64,000 bases of DNA from CAZNPL01 sp964574815 (GCA_964574815.1 CAZNPL010000009.1:62001-126000), one strand, 5' to 3'; counted from the first letter of the stretch, positions 46,816-56,613 are shown. Translations and numbers: made by a program. The notes: generated by a model from the letters alone, not told the origin.

Positions 46816-47203
46816 AGGCTCTCGCGTGCAGATGTTCACACCCTGTCGGAGCGCACCGACCTCCGCACACCGACAGCCGTGCCACGTTGGCCTCTGTTAT
46901 CCAGAAGCCCGTCGACGACTGAGCAGTGTCTTCGCCGGTGAACGCGCAACATGTCTCGGATCGACGCCCTTCGATAGGAGCTCGTGGCCGAATCGGGCCT
47001 GAGCAACGACGATCGCATCTTTTATCAGGCGTTGCAGAGAGGGTACAAACAGGACAGCGCCCATGAAAACAACCGAACGGCGGCCCCAAGAATGGTCGAT
47101 AATTAGGCGCCGAAACCGGGCACGCGAGGGCTCGAGGACTGAATCCCGCTATGGCACAGGCTCGCGCCTTCGCGGCCGTCGTGGCATTTCAGGAGTTGGC
47201 GAC
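46816..47203 (+). other. Intergenic gap before the HDOD gene
   Basis: 388 bp. The frame of the HDOD gene is open here back to 47063 but encodes only Arg-rich sequence and lacks a ribosome-binding site, so I treat it as non-coding. No other element seen. Confidence 0.4.
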
Positions 47204-48289
47204 GTGGGACTTTGGGACTGGATCTTGGAATCGATCATCGGCTCGAGACACGCGGCTCAAACCACGGATGCATCCGGGCAGTCGCCAAGCACCGCCACCT
47301 GCGTGGCCGAAGCCGAATCCTCAGCTGAGCCGAGGCGTAAACCCTCCGGAGCGGCCGGCAAGGAGCCCGAAGACGACTTCTGGTGGGACCCGCCGGATGC
47401 CACCGCAACCGACCTGGCGCCGCCTCCTGTTCCGGAGCTTAACGCCGAAGCTCGCGCGCTCCAGAACATCCTCGTTTCGCAGTTCGACGGCCACCACCTG
47501 GACCTTCCGCCTTTGCCCGGCGTTGCGGAACGCGTGCTGACCTGCCTCAGTGACCCGAAGTATGACGCGGCCAAGCTATCTGAAGTGATCGCCGAGGATC
47601 AGGTCATCGCAGCGGCGGTTCTCCGTATGGCCAATTCCGCCCTGTTCGCCGCGATCAACAAGATCACATCGCTTCAAAGCGCGGTCACCCGCCTGGGGTC
47701 GAACGCGGTCCGCACGCTCATGCTCCATCAGGCCTTTCGGGCGGCCGCTTTTCACAGAATGGGCGGTGACAGCGAACTCACCGGCCTGGTGTGGAACCGA
47801 GCAATCGCCAATGCCGTCATCAGCCGAACGCTCGGGCCGTTTGCGGGCGTCAACATGGACGAGGCGTTTATTGCGGGACTACTCGTGGACATCGGCAACG
47901 TCATTGTGCTCCGTGAGGTCCAATCGCAGCAGCGCGTCCTCGGCTTCAGCGTCGACTTCGATACCTTCGAGTACTTCTGCAGTGAATGCCACCAGGAATT
48001 CGGTGAGTTGGTCGCCGACGCCTGGAAGCTTCCGTCGGATCTCAAGACGCTCATTGCCGACCATCACAGCCCGCCGAGCCCAGGCGATCCCCTGCGTGAA
48101 CTACGTCTGACGATTCAACTGGCGGACATGGTCAACAGCATGATCGGCTACGGTCGCCCCATGAACTACCGGTTACTGCAGTCGCGCCCTGTGCAGGAAT
48201 TGCGGCTCGATCAAAATGAGGCTTTTCGCGAATCCCTGATTGGGTTGCCGCAACTCCTGGAGCTGCACATGGACACGCTGTCCTTCTGA
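47204..48289 (+). CDS. HDOD-domain protein
   Basis: 361 residues. GTG at 47204 is chosen because AGGAG lies eight bases before it and because the protein then begins with GLWDWILESIIG, a natural start. A variable, acidic segment of about 90 residues precedes the HDOD domain (about residues 95-300): LPPLPGVAERVLTCLSDPKYDAAKLSEVI, VLRMANSALF, AVTRLG, and DEAFIAGLLVDIGNVIV, where an HD phosphohydrolase would have LLHDIG. HDOD domains lack the HD catalytic residues and act in signalling, often in chemotaxis or stress pathways. The kinase just upstream is a possible partner. Confidence 0.8.
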   Translation: MGLWDWILESIIGSRHAAQTTDASGQSPSTATCVAEAESSAEPRRKPSGAAGKEPEDDFWWDPPDATATDLAPPPVPELNAEARALQNILVSQFDGHHLDLPPLPGVAERVLTCLSDPKYDAAKLSEVIAEDQVIAAAVLRMANSALFAAINKITSLQSAVTRLGSNAVRTLMLHQAFRAAAFHRMGGDSELTGLVWNRAIANAVISRTLGPFAGVNMDEAFIAGLLVDIGNVIVLREVQSQQRVLGFSVDFDTFEYFCSECHQEFGELVADAWKLPSDLKTLIADHHSPPSPGDPLRELRLTIQLADMVNSMIGYGRPMNYRLLQSRPVQELRLDQNEAFRESLIGLPQLLELHMDTLSF

Positions 48290-48436
48290 AAGGGAGCATC
48301 AAAGCCTGCGCCACCCGGCTGCGATATCGACCGTCAGGCGCGCGTCACCGTGCGCACACGCCTGGCTGCACGCGCTCGGGTGCGACGTCTGCGTCTCGCT
48401 AGGGATATCCCGCCCACGGCGAGCGGTCCAAATCCT

Positions 48437-49162
48437 TCATGGACTGAATTGTCTTCTCAGAAGCGGCAGGCCCGCGAGCAGGAGGATCACGGAGCCCGGT
48501 TCGGGGATGGTGAAGATCATGTCTAGAAGCGCGCCGTAGCCTCGGTCGATTTCGAAGTTCGGGGGGGCTTGGCCGCCGCCCGAGAACTCGGACGTGATGC
48601 GGACCAGGTCGCCTGCATGAGCTGCGAGAATGGTCTCGCCTTCCATGACTGAATCAAGCGTCAGCAGGGTCTGCCCGATTGTGACGTTCTCGACTGCGAC
48701 ATTGGTTGACCCTGTGAATCCGAGCGCGTCGCCCATACCGAGCCCGTAGAACCACTCCAGTTCGTCGACCGGCATGACGAACTCGACGATCGAAGTAAAG
48801 CTCCCCTCCGCCCGCCCGCCCGGGCGATCGCCGCCCGGGCTCAGCGACGACGCGTATGAGACGTGGAAATCCGCAAGCAACCGCATGCTCTGGTCGAACT
48901 CAACCACGCGCGATGCGCCGTTAGCCGATGCATCGGCCCCGAGACTGCCAGGACGTGTTGCGTCGGTAGCGCGAAACGAAAGGAATGGAGCCATGGTATC
49001 CTGCAGATCGACGGAGTCCGTAACGAGGGGGCCGCCGTCGAATACTTGGGCAAAGCCTTCGCCGGTCGCGCTGTTGGTCCACATCCAGACCGAGTCTGCG
49101 CGGGCAGAGGCATGCGATAAAGTCACCAGGGCGATAAGTAGAGTCGTTTGATACGCTTTCAT
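48437..49162 (-). CDS. PEP-CTERM protein, copy A
   Basis: 241 residues. Signal peptide (MKAYQTTLLIALVTLSHASARA), a beta-rich middle part and a C-terminal sorting signal: IPEPGSVILLLAGLPLLRR, meaning PEP, one helix and basic residues. Such proteins are exported and then processed by exosortase. ATG at 49162 with GGAG upstream. The first 135 or so residues are identical to copy B, while the last 100 differ clearly, including the PEP tail. The PEP-CTERM sugar transferase and FemAB genes occur near 14-15 kb. Confidence 0.85.
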   Translation of the reverse strand: MKAYQTTLLIALVTLSHASARADSVWMWTNSATGEGFAQVFDGGPLVTDSVDLQDTMAPFLSFRATDATRPGSLGADASANGASRVVEFDQSMRLLADFHVSYASSLSPGGDRPGGRAEGSFTSIVEFVMPVDELEWFYGLGMGDALGFTGSTNVAVENVTIGQTLLTLDSVMEGETILAAHAGDLVRITSEFSGGGQAPPNFEIDRGYGALLDMIFTIPEPGSVILLLAGLPLLRRQFSP

Positions 49163-49192
49163 GGCAGGCTCCTCCACGCCCTCTCACGTCCT
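48740..49192. repeat. Direct repeat, copy A (5' half of PEP-CTERM gene)
   Basis: About 450 bp repeated at a distance of 921 bp (second copy 49661-50113). Within 48762-49160 I see only one mismatch, C/T at 49114 against 50035. The match fades after the start codons and stops near the middle of both genes. Confidence 0.9.
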
Positions 49193-49357
49193 TGTATCAT
49201 TCTACCCTCAGGACCCGGCACAGGCGAAGCAAATTCCGTTACGCCTTAATCACTCGCCTCCCGCGTGCGCAATGATCTCAGCGCATGTTACATGCGCGCG
49301 CAGTCGTGCAGCCCTATGTTTCGCCCTGCCGGCGAACGTCGAGGGTGCTATCGGAGT

Positions 49358-50083
49358 CTAGAGCCGCCCGCGCCTCAGCCCGACGAACGCTCCAAGCGCG
49401 AGCAGGGCGAAGGTGGCTGGTTCGGGGATGGTGAAGATCATGTCGACCAACGTGCTGTAACCCTGGTCGAGTGCGAATTGGCCGGGGGCTTGGCCGCCTG
49501 CCGACATCTGGGAGGTGATGCGGATCAGGTCGTCCGCGTGGCCTTCGAGAATCGTCTCGTTTCCCATCTCAGCGGTAAGCGTGAGGAGTGTGCTGCCCGG
49601 CGTGAGATTCTCGACGACAACACTGCTCTCGCCTTCGAATCCCGCGTCCTCGGTGATCCCAAGCCCGTAGAACCACTCCAGTTCATCCACCGGCATGACG
49701 AACTCGACGATCGAAGTAAAGCTCCCCTCCGCCCGCCCGCCCGGGCGATCGCCGCCCGGGCTCAGCGACGACGCGTATGAGACGTGGAAATCCGCAAGCA
49801 ACCGCATGCTCTGGTCGAACTCAACCACGCGCGATGCGCCGTTAGCCGATGCATCGGCCCCGAGACTGCCAGGACGTGTTGCGTCGGTAGCGCGAAACGA
49901 AAGGAATGGAGCCATGGTATCCTGCAGATCGACGGAGTCCGTAACGAGGGGGCCGCCGTCGAATACTTGGGCAAAGCCTTCGCCGGTCGCGCTGTTGGTC
50001 CACATCCAGACCGAGTCTGCGCGGGCAGAGGCATGTGATAAAGTCACCAGGGCGATAAGTAGAGTCGTTTGATACGCTTTCAT
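49358..50083 (-). CDS. PEP-CTERM protein, copy B
   Basis: 241 residues from ATG at 50083. Same signal peptide and N-terminal half as copy A, then its own C-terminal half (GLGITEDAGFEGESSVVVEN onward) and a different sorting signal, IPEPATFALLALGAFVGLRRGRL. The very high nucleotide identity in the 5' half beside clear divergence in the 3' half points to gene conversion or a partial duplication. Confidence 0.85.
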   Translation of the reverse strand: MKAYQTTLLIALVTLSHASARADSVWMWTNSATGEGFAQVFDGGPLVTDSVDLQDTMAPFLSFRATDATRPGSLGADASANGASRVVEFDQSMRLLADFHVSYASSLSPGGDRPGGRAEGSFTSIVEFVMPVDELEWFYGLGITEDAGFEGESSVVVENLTPGSTLLTLTAEMGNETILEGHADDLIRITSQMSAGGQAPGQFALDQGYSTLVDMIFTIPEPATFALLALGAFVGLRRGRL

Positions 50084-50113
50084 CGCAGGCCTCCCCACGC
50101 CTTCTCACGCTCT
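49661..50113. repeat. Direct repeat, copy B (5' half of PEP-CTERM gene)
   Basis: Second copy of the block at 48740-49192. It includes the start codon and about 30 bp of upstream sequence, so both genes may be expressed from near-identical leaders. Confidence 0.9.
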
Positions 50114-50254
50114 CACGTGATTGTAGCGTAACGACCGCGTCGAATCGAATCGCAGCGGCAGAGGACTTATCGGAAGTATGTGAAAAAAAAGCGGACGGGC
50201 GCGCCCGGAGCCGTGTTGCAACCGAGCGCGCCCGCCTCGCCGCCCGTGTGGGTG

Positions 50255-50959
50255 TCATGGCCTCGATATTGAAGCCTCGGTAACGTTCAGCAACTCAAGT
50301 CGGTTGCCCAAAGCATCAAACAGAATCGTGCCATCGTCGGATCGGGGCACCACGGTGAAATCGCCCTTGGCGTCCGGGCTCGCCTGAAACACGAACGTGC
50401 CCAGGTAGGCCTGTTCAGACACGGGCACTCCGCCAGAGAGCTCGACGCACGCCAGCCGTCCCTGCACCTTATCCACGGTCGGATACGAGTCCGCGCCGCC
50501 GAAAACGAATTCGCTCCGCTGCGCATCGATCCACAGGTCCTGTAGCGTCAGCCCGCCGCTCTTACCGCCGTACACGTCCAGCGCGATTTCATAGCCGCGC
50601 AAACTTGCGACGTTGCTCGCGTAGACATCCACGCGATAAGTTCCTGCTGACACACCCGTGCCCAAACCGGAGATCAGCGTCAGGTCGACAGTGGCGCTGC
50701 CCTCGCTCGATGTGATCATCGAGCCAGCGCCCGCGGCGGCACCCTGCGTGCAGCAGGGGTCGATTCCGTCCATCGCGTCCAGAACGGCAAACACGTCCAG
50801 AAGGTTGATGGTACCGTTGGGCAGACAAGGCTCGATGTCGCAGTCCTCGAACGTGCAGCCGCGCTATGGCTCTTTCGTACGGACCGGCTCCGGCGTGGCA
50901 AGGTAAATCAGCCGCGCCTTCCCGCGACAAAATGCCCCGACAAGGCCTGAGGTTCGCAA
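50255..50959 (-). pseudogene. dockerin-containing secreted protein, 5' end lost or interrupted by TAG
   Basis: The open part (50255-50863) encodes a dockerin-like loop (NGTINLLDVFAVLDAMDG), a CC motif and a beta-domain (GTYRVDVYASNVASLRGYEIALDVYGG...GTFVFQASPDAKGDFTVV), a pattern of planctomycetal extracellular proteins. It has no start codon before that loop. The same frame continues upstream through a TAG at 50866-50864 to a TTG at 50959, giving ATPEPVRTKEP-stop-RGCTFEDC. No signal peptide can be found. Either a nonsense mutation broke a longer gene whose 5' part is also gone, or there is a sequence error. Confidence 0.55.
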
Positions 50960-51292
50960 ATCCTCTCCCCCTTTACAACCTTGCCCAAATTGACTTTTCG
51001 ATTTATCGCTGACCCCGCGCAATCGATTCTGCGCTTACCTGTCTGGGTTATGGTGTGACTTATGGTGTTTCAACTTGGTGCTAGCGCCGCCTCGCGAAGC
51101 GACTCGCAAAGACCGTGCAGATCTGCCATTGCCGCTGGTGCCGTCCACATAGAGTTGATTCCGGTCGGGAATGCCGGGCCGAAAGTGTGCCGAGGCGAGT
51201 GGCGTTGGTGCGCGAGGCATGGCCCCGGCATTCCTGAGCGGGAACGTATAGGCAAGTGCAGGAACTGCAAACATCTGAAAGGAGAACAGGTC
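50960..51292. other. Intergenic region upstream of the propeller-like protein
   Basis: 333 bp. The frame of the following gene is open from 51062 but has no signal peptide or ribosome-binding site there, so it is not taken as coding. Nothing else recognised. Confidence 0.4.
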
Positions 51293-53284
51293 ATGAGATG
51301 CCTTGTGATGACGGCGATGGTGGCAGTCGCGGTGGCAACCGCGGCCCCGGCATGGGAGGAGACGTATAGCCTGGGTGGCACGGCCGATACCCGGGACGGA
51401 ATGGCTACCGTCGACGGAAACGGATTCGTCGCGGCGGGACGACATATCAGCGGCGTTAAGCGGCCTTTTCTCGTGCGCGTGGATGTGTCAGGGAACCTGC
51501 TTTGGTACGAGATCTACCCTTCGTACACGCTGTACGATGCCGCCTGGAGCGTTACCTCTCTGGCGGAAGGGGGTTTTCTGCTCGGAGGTAAGGCCCAGCC
51601 CCAATACGGCGGCCAGTCGGACGACATCCTCGTGATCAAGACCGACGCCAACGGTCAGGAGCTGTGGCACAATATCATTGATCTGGAGGGCACGGTCGGA
51701 GGGGAGAACGGCTTCGACAGACTATGGGATACCCTCGAACTCAGTAGCGGCGATCTTGTCGGCTGCGGCACCGTGACCATCCGGGACACCGCCAAGCATG
51801 ATGCCGGCCTCGTCAAGATGGACAGTTCGGGAAACCTGCTGTGGGCGCGGAACTATGGTCCCGAGAACACGACGGAAGTGGCCAGAGCCTGTGACCAAAC
51901 ATCGGATGGCGGGTTCGTTCTGGCCGGCTACTACGGATATGACGGCGCTGAACTCAAGAGCCAGATGTATGTCGTCAGGACGGATGCCAGCGGGAACGAA
52001 GTGTGGTCCGCGACTTTCGGCGATCCGAACCTGTGGCACAATGCCCGTTGGGTAGCCCAGACGCCCGACGGCGGCTTTCTCGTCGCCGGCCGTGCCGGGG
52101 AGCCGTACTCAGGAACCGACGCCTGGGTGCTGAAACTCTCCGCGTCCGGGACGCTGCTGTGGGACGTGGTCGTGGGAGGCGACTACCAGGAATGGCTCGA
52201 TGGTGGCGAGGTCACCGCTGACGGGGGAGCGATCCTGGTCGGCTTTACTCAGTCTTTCTCGTCTGACCCCGGGTCCAGCTCAAGCAATGCGGATGCGTGG
52301 GTCGTGCAACTGGACCCCGACGGCAACACCGTGTGGAGCGAAACATTTGGCATTCCCGGGACGGGGGAAGGCTTCGCCGACATCGACAACCTGGGCACCC
52401 CGGGAGAGTACATCGCCGCAGGCTCGCGCGGCAGCGACGTCTACATGGTGAGCCTGAGCGGACTGTTCCCCACCGTCTGCGACGGAATCGGGGACGACAC
52501 CTGGAATGGCTGCCGGGCCAATGGGTGTGCCGTCTGCGAAGAGAAGCTCGTGGGATACGATTGTTACTTTGAGAATCACCCACAGTGCGTGCTCAATACG
52601 ACCTGTGCGGGGCGTTTTTTCGACTGCGACGCAGCGTGCCCCGAACCGACCGAGGCCGACCGGTGCGTGTGCGATGGAATCGGCGACGGCACCTGGGATG
52701 GCTGTCGAGGGAATGGTTGCGCCGTCTGCGCCGAAAAGGTCGTTCCGTACGATTGCTACTTCGAGAACCATCCGGACTGCGTGTTGAACGAGACCTGTGC
52801 CGGATGGTTCTTCGACTGCGACCGGGCTTGTCCGCCCCCCAGCGAGTACGACTTCTGCGAAGTATGCGATGGCATCGGCGACGGCATCTGGAGGGGCTGC
52901 CGGGGCAACGGCTGTGCCGTCTGCGAAGAGAAGCTCGGGGGCTATGACTGTTACTTTGTGAACCACCCCCAGTGCGATCTCAACACCACGTGCGCCGGGA
53001 GTTTCTATTACTGCGACGCGGCTTGTCCCGAGCCGACGGCCGAAGACCAATGCGTGTGTGACGGTGTCGGCGACGGCATCTGGAGGGGTTGCCGAGGCAA
53101 TGGGTGCGCCGTGTGTGCGGAAATGCTCGAGGGGTACGACTGCTACTTCGAGCGTCACCCGCAGTGTGTTCTGAACACCACCTGCGCCGGGCAATTCTAC
53201 TACTGTGACGCCGCCTGTCCTCCGCCCACCGAAGCGGACCGGTGTCCGCCGCCACTACGCGAGCCCCTGCCCCTCATCAAGTAG
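51293..53284 (+). CDS. secreted propeller-like protein with four cysteine-rich modules
   Basis: 663 residues, ATG at 51293 with GAAAGGAG upstream. Signal peptide (MRCLVMTAMVAVAVATAAPAWE). The first 390 residues repeat a blade-like unit seven or so times (DGGF(L/V)(L/V)AG, W...G at 50-60 residue spacing), as in beta-propellers of secreted bacterial proteins. Then come four tandem modules of about 65 residues: VCDGIGDGTW-x-GCRGNGCAVC, YDCYF-x-HPQC, LNTTCAG-x-F-x2-CDAACP. Each module has ten or so cysteines at conserved places. A short Pro-rich tail ends the protein. Not a named family; the modules may be a binding or stabilising tail. Confidence 0.75.
   Translation: MRCLVMTAMVAVAVATAAPAWEETYSLGGTADTRDGMATVDGNGFVAAGRHISGVKRPFLVRVDVSGNLLWYEIYPSYTLYDAAWSVTSLAEGGFLLGGKAQPQYGGQSDDILVIKTDANGQELWHNIIDLEGTVGGENGFDRLWDTLELSSGDLVGCGTVTIRDTAKHDAGLVKMDSSGNLLWARNYGPENTTEVARACDQTSDGGFVLAGYYGYDGAELKSQMYVVRTDASGNEVWSATFGDPNLWHNARWVAQTPDGGFLVAGRAGEPYSGTDAWVLKLSASGTLLWDVVVGGDYQEWLDGGEVTADGGAILVGFTQSFSSDPGSSSSNADAWVVQLDPDGNTVWSETFGIPGTGEGFADIDNLGTPGEYIAAGSRGSDVYMVSLSGLFPTVCDGIGDDTWNGCRANGCAVCEEKLVGYDCYFENHPQCVLNTTCAGRFFDCDAACPEPTEADRCVCDGIGDGTWDGCRGNGCAVCAEKVVPYDCYFENHPDCVLNETCAGWFFDCDRACPPPSEYDFCEVCDGIGDGIWRGCRGNGCAVCEEKLGGYDCYFVNHPQCDLNTTCAGSFYYCDAACPEPTAEDQCVCDGVGDGIWRGCRGNGCAVCAEMLEGYDCYFERHPQCVLNTTCAGQFYYCDAACPPPTEADRCPPPLREPLPLIK
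52475..53250 (+). repeat. Four tandem ~190-bp coding repeats
   Basis: Codes for the four cysteine-rich modules. The copies keep all cysteines but differ at many third positions, so the array is old and held by selection rather than freshly amplified. Confidence 0.8.
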
Positions 53285-53317
53285 GTCCGGGCGATCATCT
53301 CCCGACCTGAATTGACG

Positions 53318-53360
53318 GATCAGCCGTCCTCCTCGCGGGGGCGGCTGGTCGTTTTTGTTT
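53318..53360 (+). terminator. Intrinsic terminator after the cysteine-module gene
   Basis: GATCAGCCG and CGGCTGGTC form the outer stem, with CC/GG inside, and are followed by GTTTTTGTTT. This is a good rho-independent terminator for the plus-strand gene that ends at 53284. Confidence 0.8.
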
Positions 53361-53433
53361 CAACGCTCACCGGCTGCGCGGCCTGGACGAACGTGCGGCC
53401 CCGCGCCTTCAGGAATGCCGCGGCCACGATAGC

Positions 53434-54825
53434 TCACTTCGAGAACATGCGCTTGGCGCGCCCTACCAGGTAGAACGAGCCGGTGACGCAGATCAGGTCG
53501 TCGCGCGATACGGCGCGCTCCGCGATGGACATCGCTTCCTGAAGGTCGTCCGTCACCTGGCACATCTTGGACGAGATCTCGCTGAACCGCGCCGCCAGAT
53601 CGGCCGGGTCCGCGGTTCTGGGTGAGCCCGTCGTCGTGAAGATGATCTTGTCGGCGCCCAGGCGAATGTGCCTGAGCATTCCGGGAATGTCCTTGTCCTT
53701 CTGGCACGCGAAGATGATCACCATCGAGTCGTACGGAATGTTCTGACCGATGGCCCGCATCAAAGCGTCCACGCTGGCCGCATTATGCGCTCCGTCCACC
53801 ACCACCCGCGGCGAATCGTGCACAATCTCCATACGCCCGGGCAGACTCACCGTGGCCAGCCCTTCGACTGCCTTGCGATCATCCACTTCGAACCCGCGGC
53901 ACTTCAACGCATCCAACATGCCCAACGCCAACGCGCAGTTCACGGCCTGATGATCCCCCAGCAACGGCGCCCGGACGTGCTCGAAATGACTCGTCGGCGT
54001 CGTCAGACAGATCCGTGTGTGCGGACCGGCGTCGCGAGAGGACTCGAACCGGAAGCTGAAGCCGTTCTCGCGGCCGGTCATCCGCAGCTCGCATTCATTC
54101 TCGGCTGCGGCCCGGCGCAGCACCTTGACCACACCTTCCCTCTGAGGCGAGCTGATGACCGGCAGGCCCGTCTTGAACACGCCGGCCTTCTCGCCCGCGA
54201 TCTCCTCAACCGTCGCCCCAAGCTGCTCGGAGTGGTCCAGGCTGATGCTGGTGATGCCGATCACCTCGGGCTTGATCACGTTCGTCGCATCCAACCGTCC
54301 GCCCAGCCCGGTCTCTACCACGGCGATATCCACCTCAGACTGGGCAAAATGGAGGAATGCGACGGCCGTCACCAGCTCGAAATAAGTCGGCGATCCGACC
54401 CGCGGCTTACGCACGGCTTTGGCGACCTGGTCCATGAGCCGCGTGAACGCCGCCTCAGGAATGTACTCCCCGTTAATCGCGATCCGCTCCCGAATGTCCA
54501 CTACGTGGGGGGACATGTATGTCCCCACCTTGTAGCCGCTGGCCTCCAACATCCGGGCCAGCATCGCCACCGTGCTGCCCTTGCCCTTGGACCCGGCCAC
54601 GTGGGCGCTCTTGAACTGCTTATGCGGGTTGTCCAACGCGGACAGGAGCCGCTGCATCCGGTGGACGCTGTAGGGCGAGTCGCTACCCGGCAGGGGGGGA
54701 GTCCGTTCGTAGTTTACGGCCGCGTTAAGATAGCTTAGCGCCGAGCGATAAGTACGGATTTTGCCGCTCGTGCTGGATTTACGCCTGGCCGAACGATTTT
54801 GTACTGGTGCCGTCATCCTGACCAT
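53434..54825 (-). CDS. folC: bifunctional folylpolyglutamate/dihydrofolate synthase
   Basis: ATP-dependent ligase adding glutamate to folates (and to dihydropteroate). 463 residues. The ATP-binding motif AGSKGKGSTVAML lies near residue 77, SPHVVDIRERIAING near 105, ETGLGGRLDATNVI near 172, and LDHSEQLGATVEEIAGEKAG near 193, with VVVDGAHNAASV in the second domain. All family motifs are intact. The first 30 residues are basic and probably dispensable; a later start is possible. It stands alone. Confidence 0.93.
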   Translation of the reverse strand: MVRMTAPVQNRSARRKSSTSGKIRTYRSALSYLNAAVNYERTPPLPGSDSPYSVHRMQRLLSALDNPHKQFKSAHVAGSKGKGSTVAMLARMLEASGYKVGTYMSPHVVDIRERIAINGEYIPEAAFTRLMDQVAKAVRKPRVGSPTYFELVTAVAFLHFAQSEVDIAVVETGLGGRLDATNVIKPEVIGITSISLDHSEQLGATVEEIAGEKAGVFKTGLPVISSPQREGVVKVLRRAAAENECELRMTGRENGFSFRFESSRDAGPHTRICLTTPTSHFEHVRAPLLGDHQAVNCALALGMLDALKCRGFEVDDRKAVEGLATVSLPGRMEIVHDSPRVVVDGAHNAASVDALMRAIGQNIPYDSMVIIFACQKDKDIPGMLRHIRLGADKIIFTTTGSPRTADPADLAARFSEISSKMCQVTDDLQEAMSIAERAVSRDDLICVTGSFYLVGRAKRMFSK

Positions 54826-55464
54826 ATAACTCGACTGTACTGTGGACGCTCAATCTCGTCAATGCTGCTGCACATCGTCCTGCGGGTGGCAACGTGACGC
54901 CTCAAAACCTAATTACTTACAGGGCAGACATTTAACAACAGGGCGGTGACCAAGCTGGGGGTGGTTCCCGACTCATCCGCAACTCCCGCCTTGGGGGTCG
55001 CTCAAGTCGTGGAACGGCGTGCCGGCTACAAACCTCCGGTGTCAACCCGCGCGATCCCATAACATCCTGCCAACAAGATCATTATAACAGAAACTGGGGG
55101 TACGTCGCAATGAAATCGCCCCGTTTTGGCAACCATCGATCGCCGCAACGCGACCTCAGGCCGAGACCGCCGTTCCCGAGGCAGCCGGCCTATCGTAACC
55201 CTGTGATATTCAAGATGTTAGCAGCCATCTCACAATCCAGACACTATCCTAAGAAGCCGCCGAAAAAAACGTCGGATTTTGCCAAATCTTGTCGCGCAGC
55301 GTCACTCCCTGGCCTCGGGGGAGCGTTCGGGTATCCTCAACGGCAGAACGCGGGCGCCCGCCGGGCCGGACTGAGCGTGAGGCAGACCGCGACATCGGCG
55401 AATTCAGCTCGCCGTCGACGCGGCGTAACCGATCGGATCGGATGACAAGGAGGATCGCAGAGCA
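54826..55464. other. Intergenic region between folC and aroB
   Basis: 639 bp between divergent genes. It should carry both promoters. A 111-codon plus-strand frame from 55110 has no recognisable motif and an Arg/Pro-rich composition typical of chance frames in GC-rich DNA, so it is not called. No RNA gene recognised. Confidence 0.4.
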
Positions 55465-56565
55465 GTGGTGATCCACAGCGACCGGGAGCTGGAGTGGGCG
55501 GGTTATGCCACGCGCGTTCTCGTGGGCTCCGGCGTGCTGCCGCGACTGGCCGCCTGTTGCCGCGACGTCGGCGGGTTTTCCCAGGCTCTGGTCGTGACCG
55601 ACGGGAACCTGGCTGAATCCTACGCCTCGCCGGTGGTGAACGCGCTCGAAACGGATGGTGTGCCGACCGGGTTGGCCGTGGTGCCGCCGGGCGATGCCAG
55701 CAAGTCCCTCGACCAAGCCTCGCGCCTATACGACCACCTCGCCAAGCTGGGATTGGGGCGGGATGGGTTGGTCGTAGGCGTTGGAGGTGGCATGGTCACG
55801 GATCTGGCCGGCTTCGTGGGGGCCACGTGGATGCGCGGTGTGACCACAGCCCTTTGCCCGACCAGTCTCGAGGCCGACATCGATGCCTCGATCGGTGGTA
55901 AGACGGGCGTCAATCACTCAGCCGGCAAGAACCTGGTCGGCGCGTTCCATCACCCGCGTCTGATCGTCGTCGACACCGACTGCCTCTTGACGTTGCCCGA
56001 CCGGGATGTGTCCGCCGGGTTGGCGGAATCCGTGAAACATGCCGCGATCAGTGACGAGACGTTCCTGACCTGGCACGAAGCGCACGCCGCTGAGATCCTT
56101 GGGCGCGACGCATCGTGCCTTCGTGACCTGCTCGATCGCAATATCACGATCAAGGCGGGGATTGTGGCGCGCGACGAACGCGAGATGGGCGGCGTTCGGG
56201 CATTCCTGAACTTCGGCCACACGATCGGGCACGCCATCGAGTCGGTCTGCGACTATCAGCTCCGGCACGGCGAGTGCGTCGCACTCGGGATGGTGGCCGA
56301 GTGCCGCCTGGCGAACTCCCTGGGTATCCTCGACCCGGGCTGCACGGCGCGCCTCGCGGCGCTGCTGGAGATGCTTCGTCTTCCGACCGGGTTAAAGAAG
56401 GCGCTGGACCTGGAGGCCGTGCTGGCGTCTCTCCGGTTGGACAAGAAGACGGTTTCCGGGGCGCAACGCTTTGCGCTGCTGGCAGGCTTCGGTGCGCCGG
56501 TTGTCCGGTCGCACATCGCCGCGTCAGTGATCCGTGAAGCGGTTGAATCAATCTTTCCTCAATGA
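55465..56565 (+). CDS. aroB: 3-dehydroquinate synthase
   Basis: Second step of the shikimate pathway (DAHP to 3-dehydroquinate), NAD- and metal-dependent. 366 residues. NAD-binding VGVGGGMVTDLAGFVGATWMRG near residue 104, DIDASIGGKTGVNHSAGKNLVGAF near 139, the metal ligands in GLAESVKH near 190 and NFGHTIGHAIE near 254 are all present. The start is GTG at 55465 after AAGGAGG. Confidence 0.95.
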   Translation: MVIHSDRELEWAGYATRVLVGSGVLPRLAACCRDVGGFSQALVVTDGNLAESYASPVVNALETDGVPTGLAVVPPGDASKSLDQASRLYDHLAKLGLGRDGLVVGVGGGMVTDLAGFVGATWMRGVTTALCPTSLEADIDASIGGKTGVNHSAGKNLVGAFHHPRLIVVDTDCLLTLPDRDVSAGLAESVKHAAISDETFLTWHEAHAAEILGRDASCLRDLLDRNITIKAGIVARDEREMGGVRAFLNFGHTIGHAIESVCDYQLRHGECVALGMVAECRLANSLGILDPGCTARLAALLEMLRLPTGLKKALDLEAVLASLRLDKKTVSGAQRFALLAGFGAPVVRSHIAASVIREAVESIFPQ

Positions 56566-56613
56566 GCCTCGCTGGCGGCGATCCTCCGCGCTCCTCGGTG
56601 CGTCTCAGACCGC

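Noticed and set aside
52475..53250. CRISPR-like or mobile repeat array
   Set aside because: The repeats are in frame within a coding gene, about 190 bp each and conserved at the protein level.
55110..55445. 111-codon frame between folC and aroB
   Set aside because: Arg/Pro-rich, no ribosome-binding site, stops just before the aroB ribosome-binding site; likely chance.
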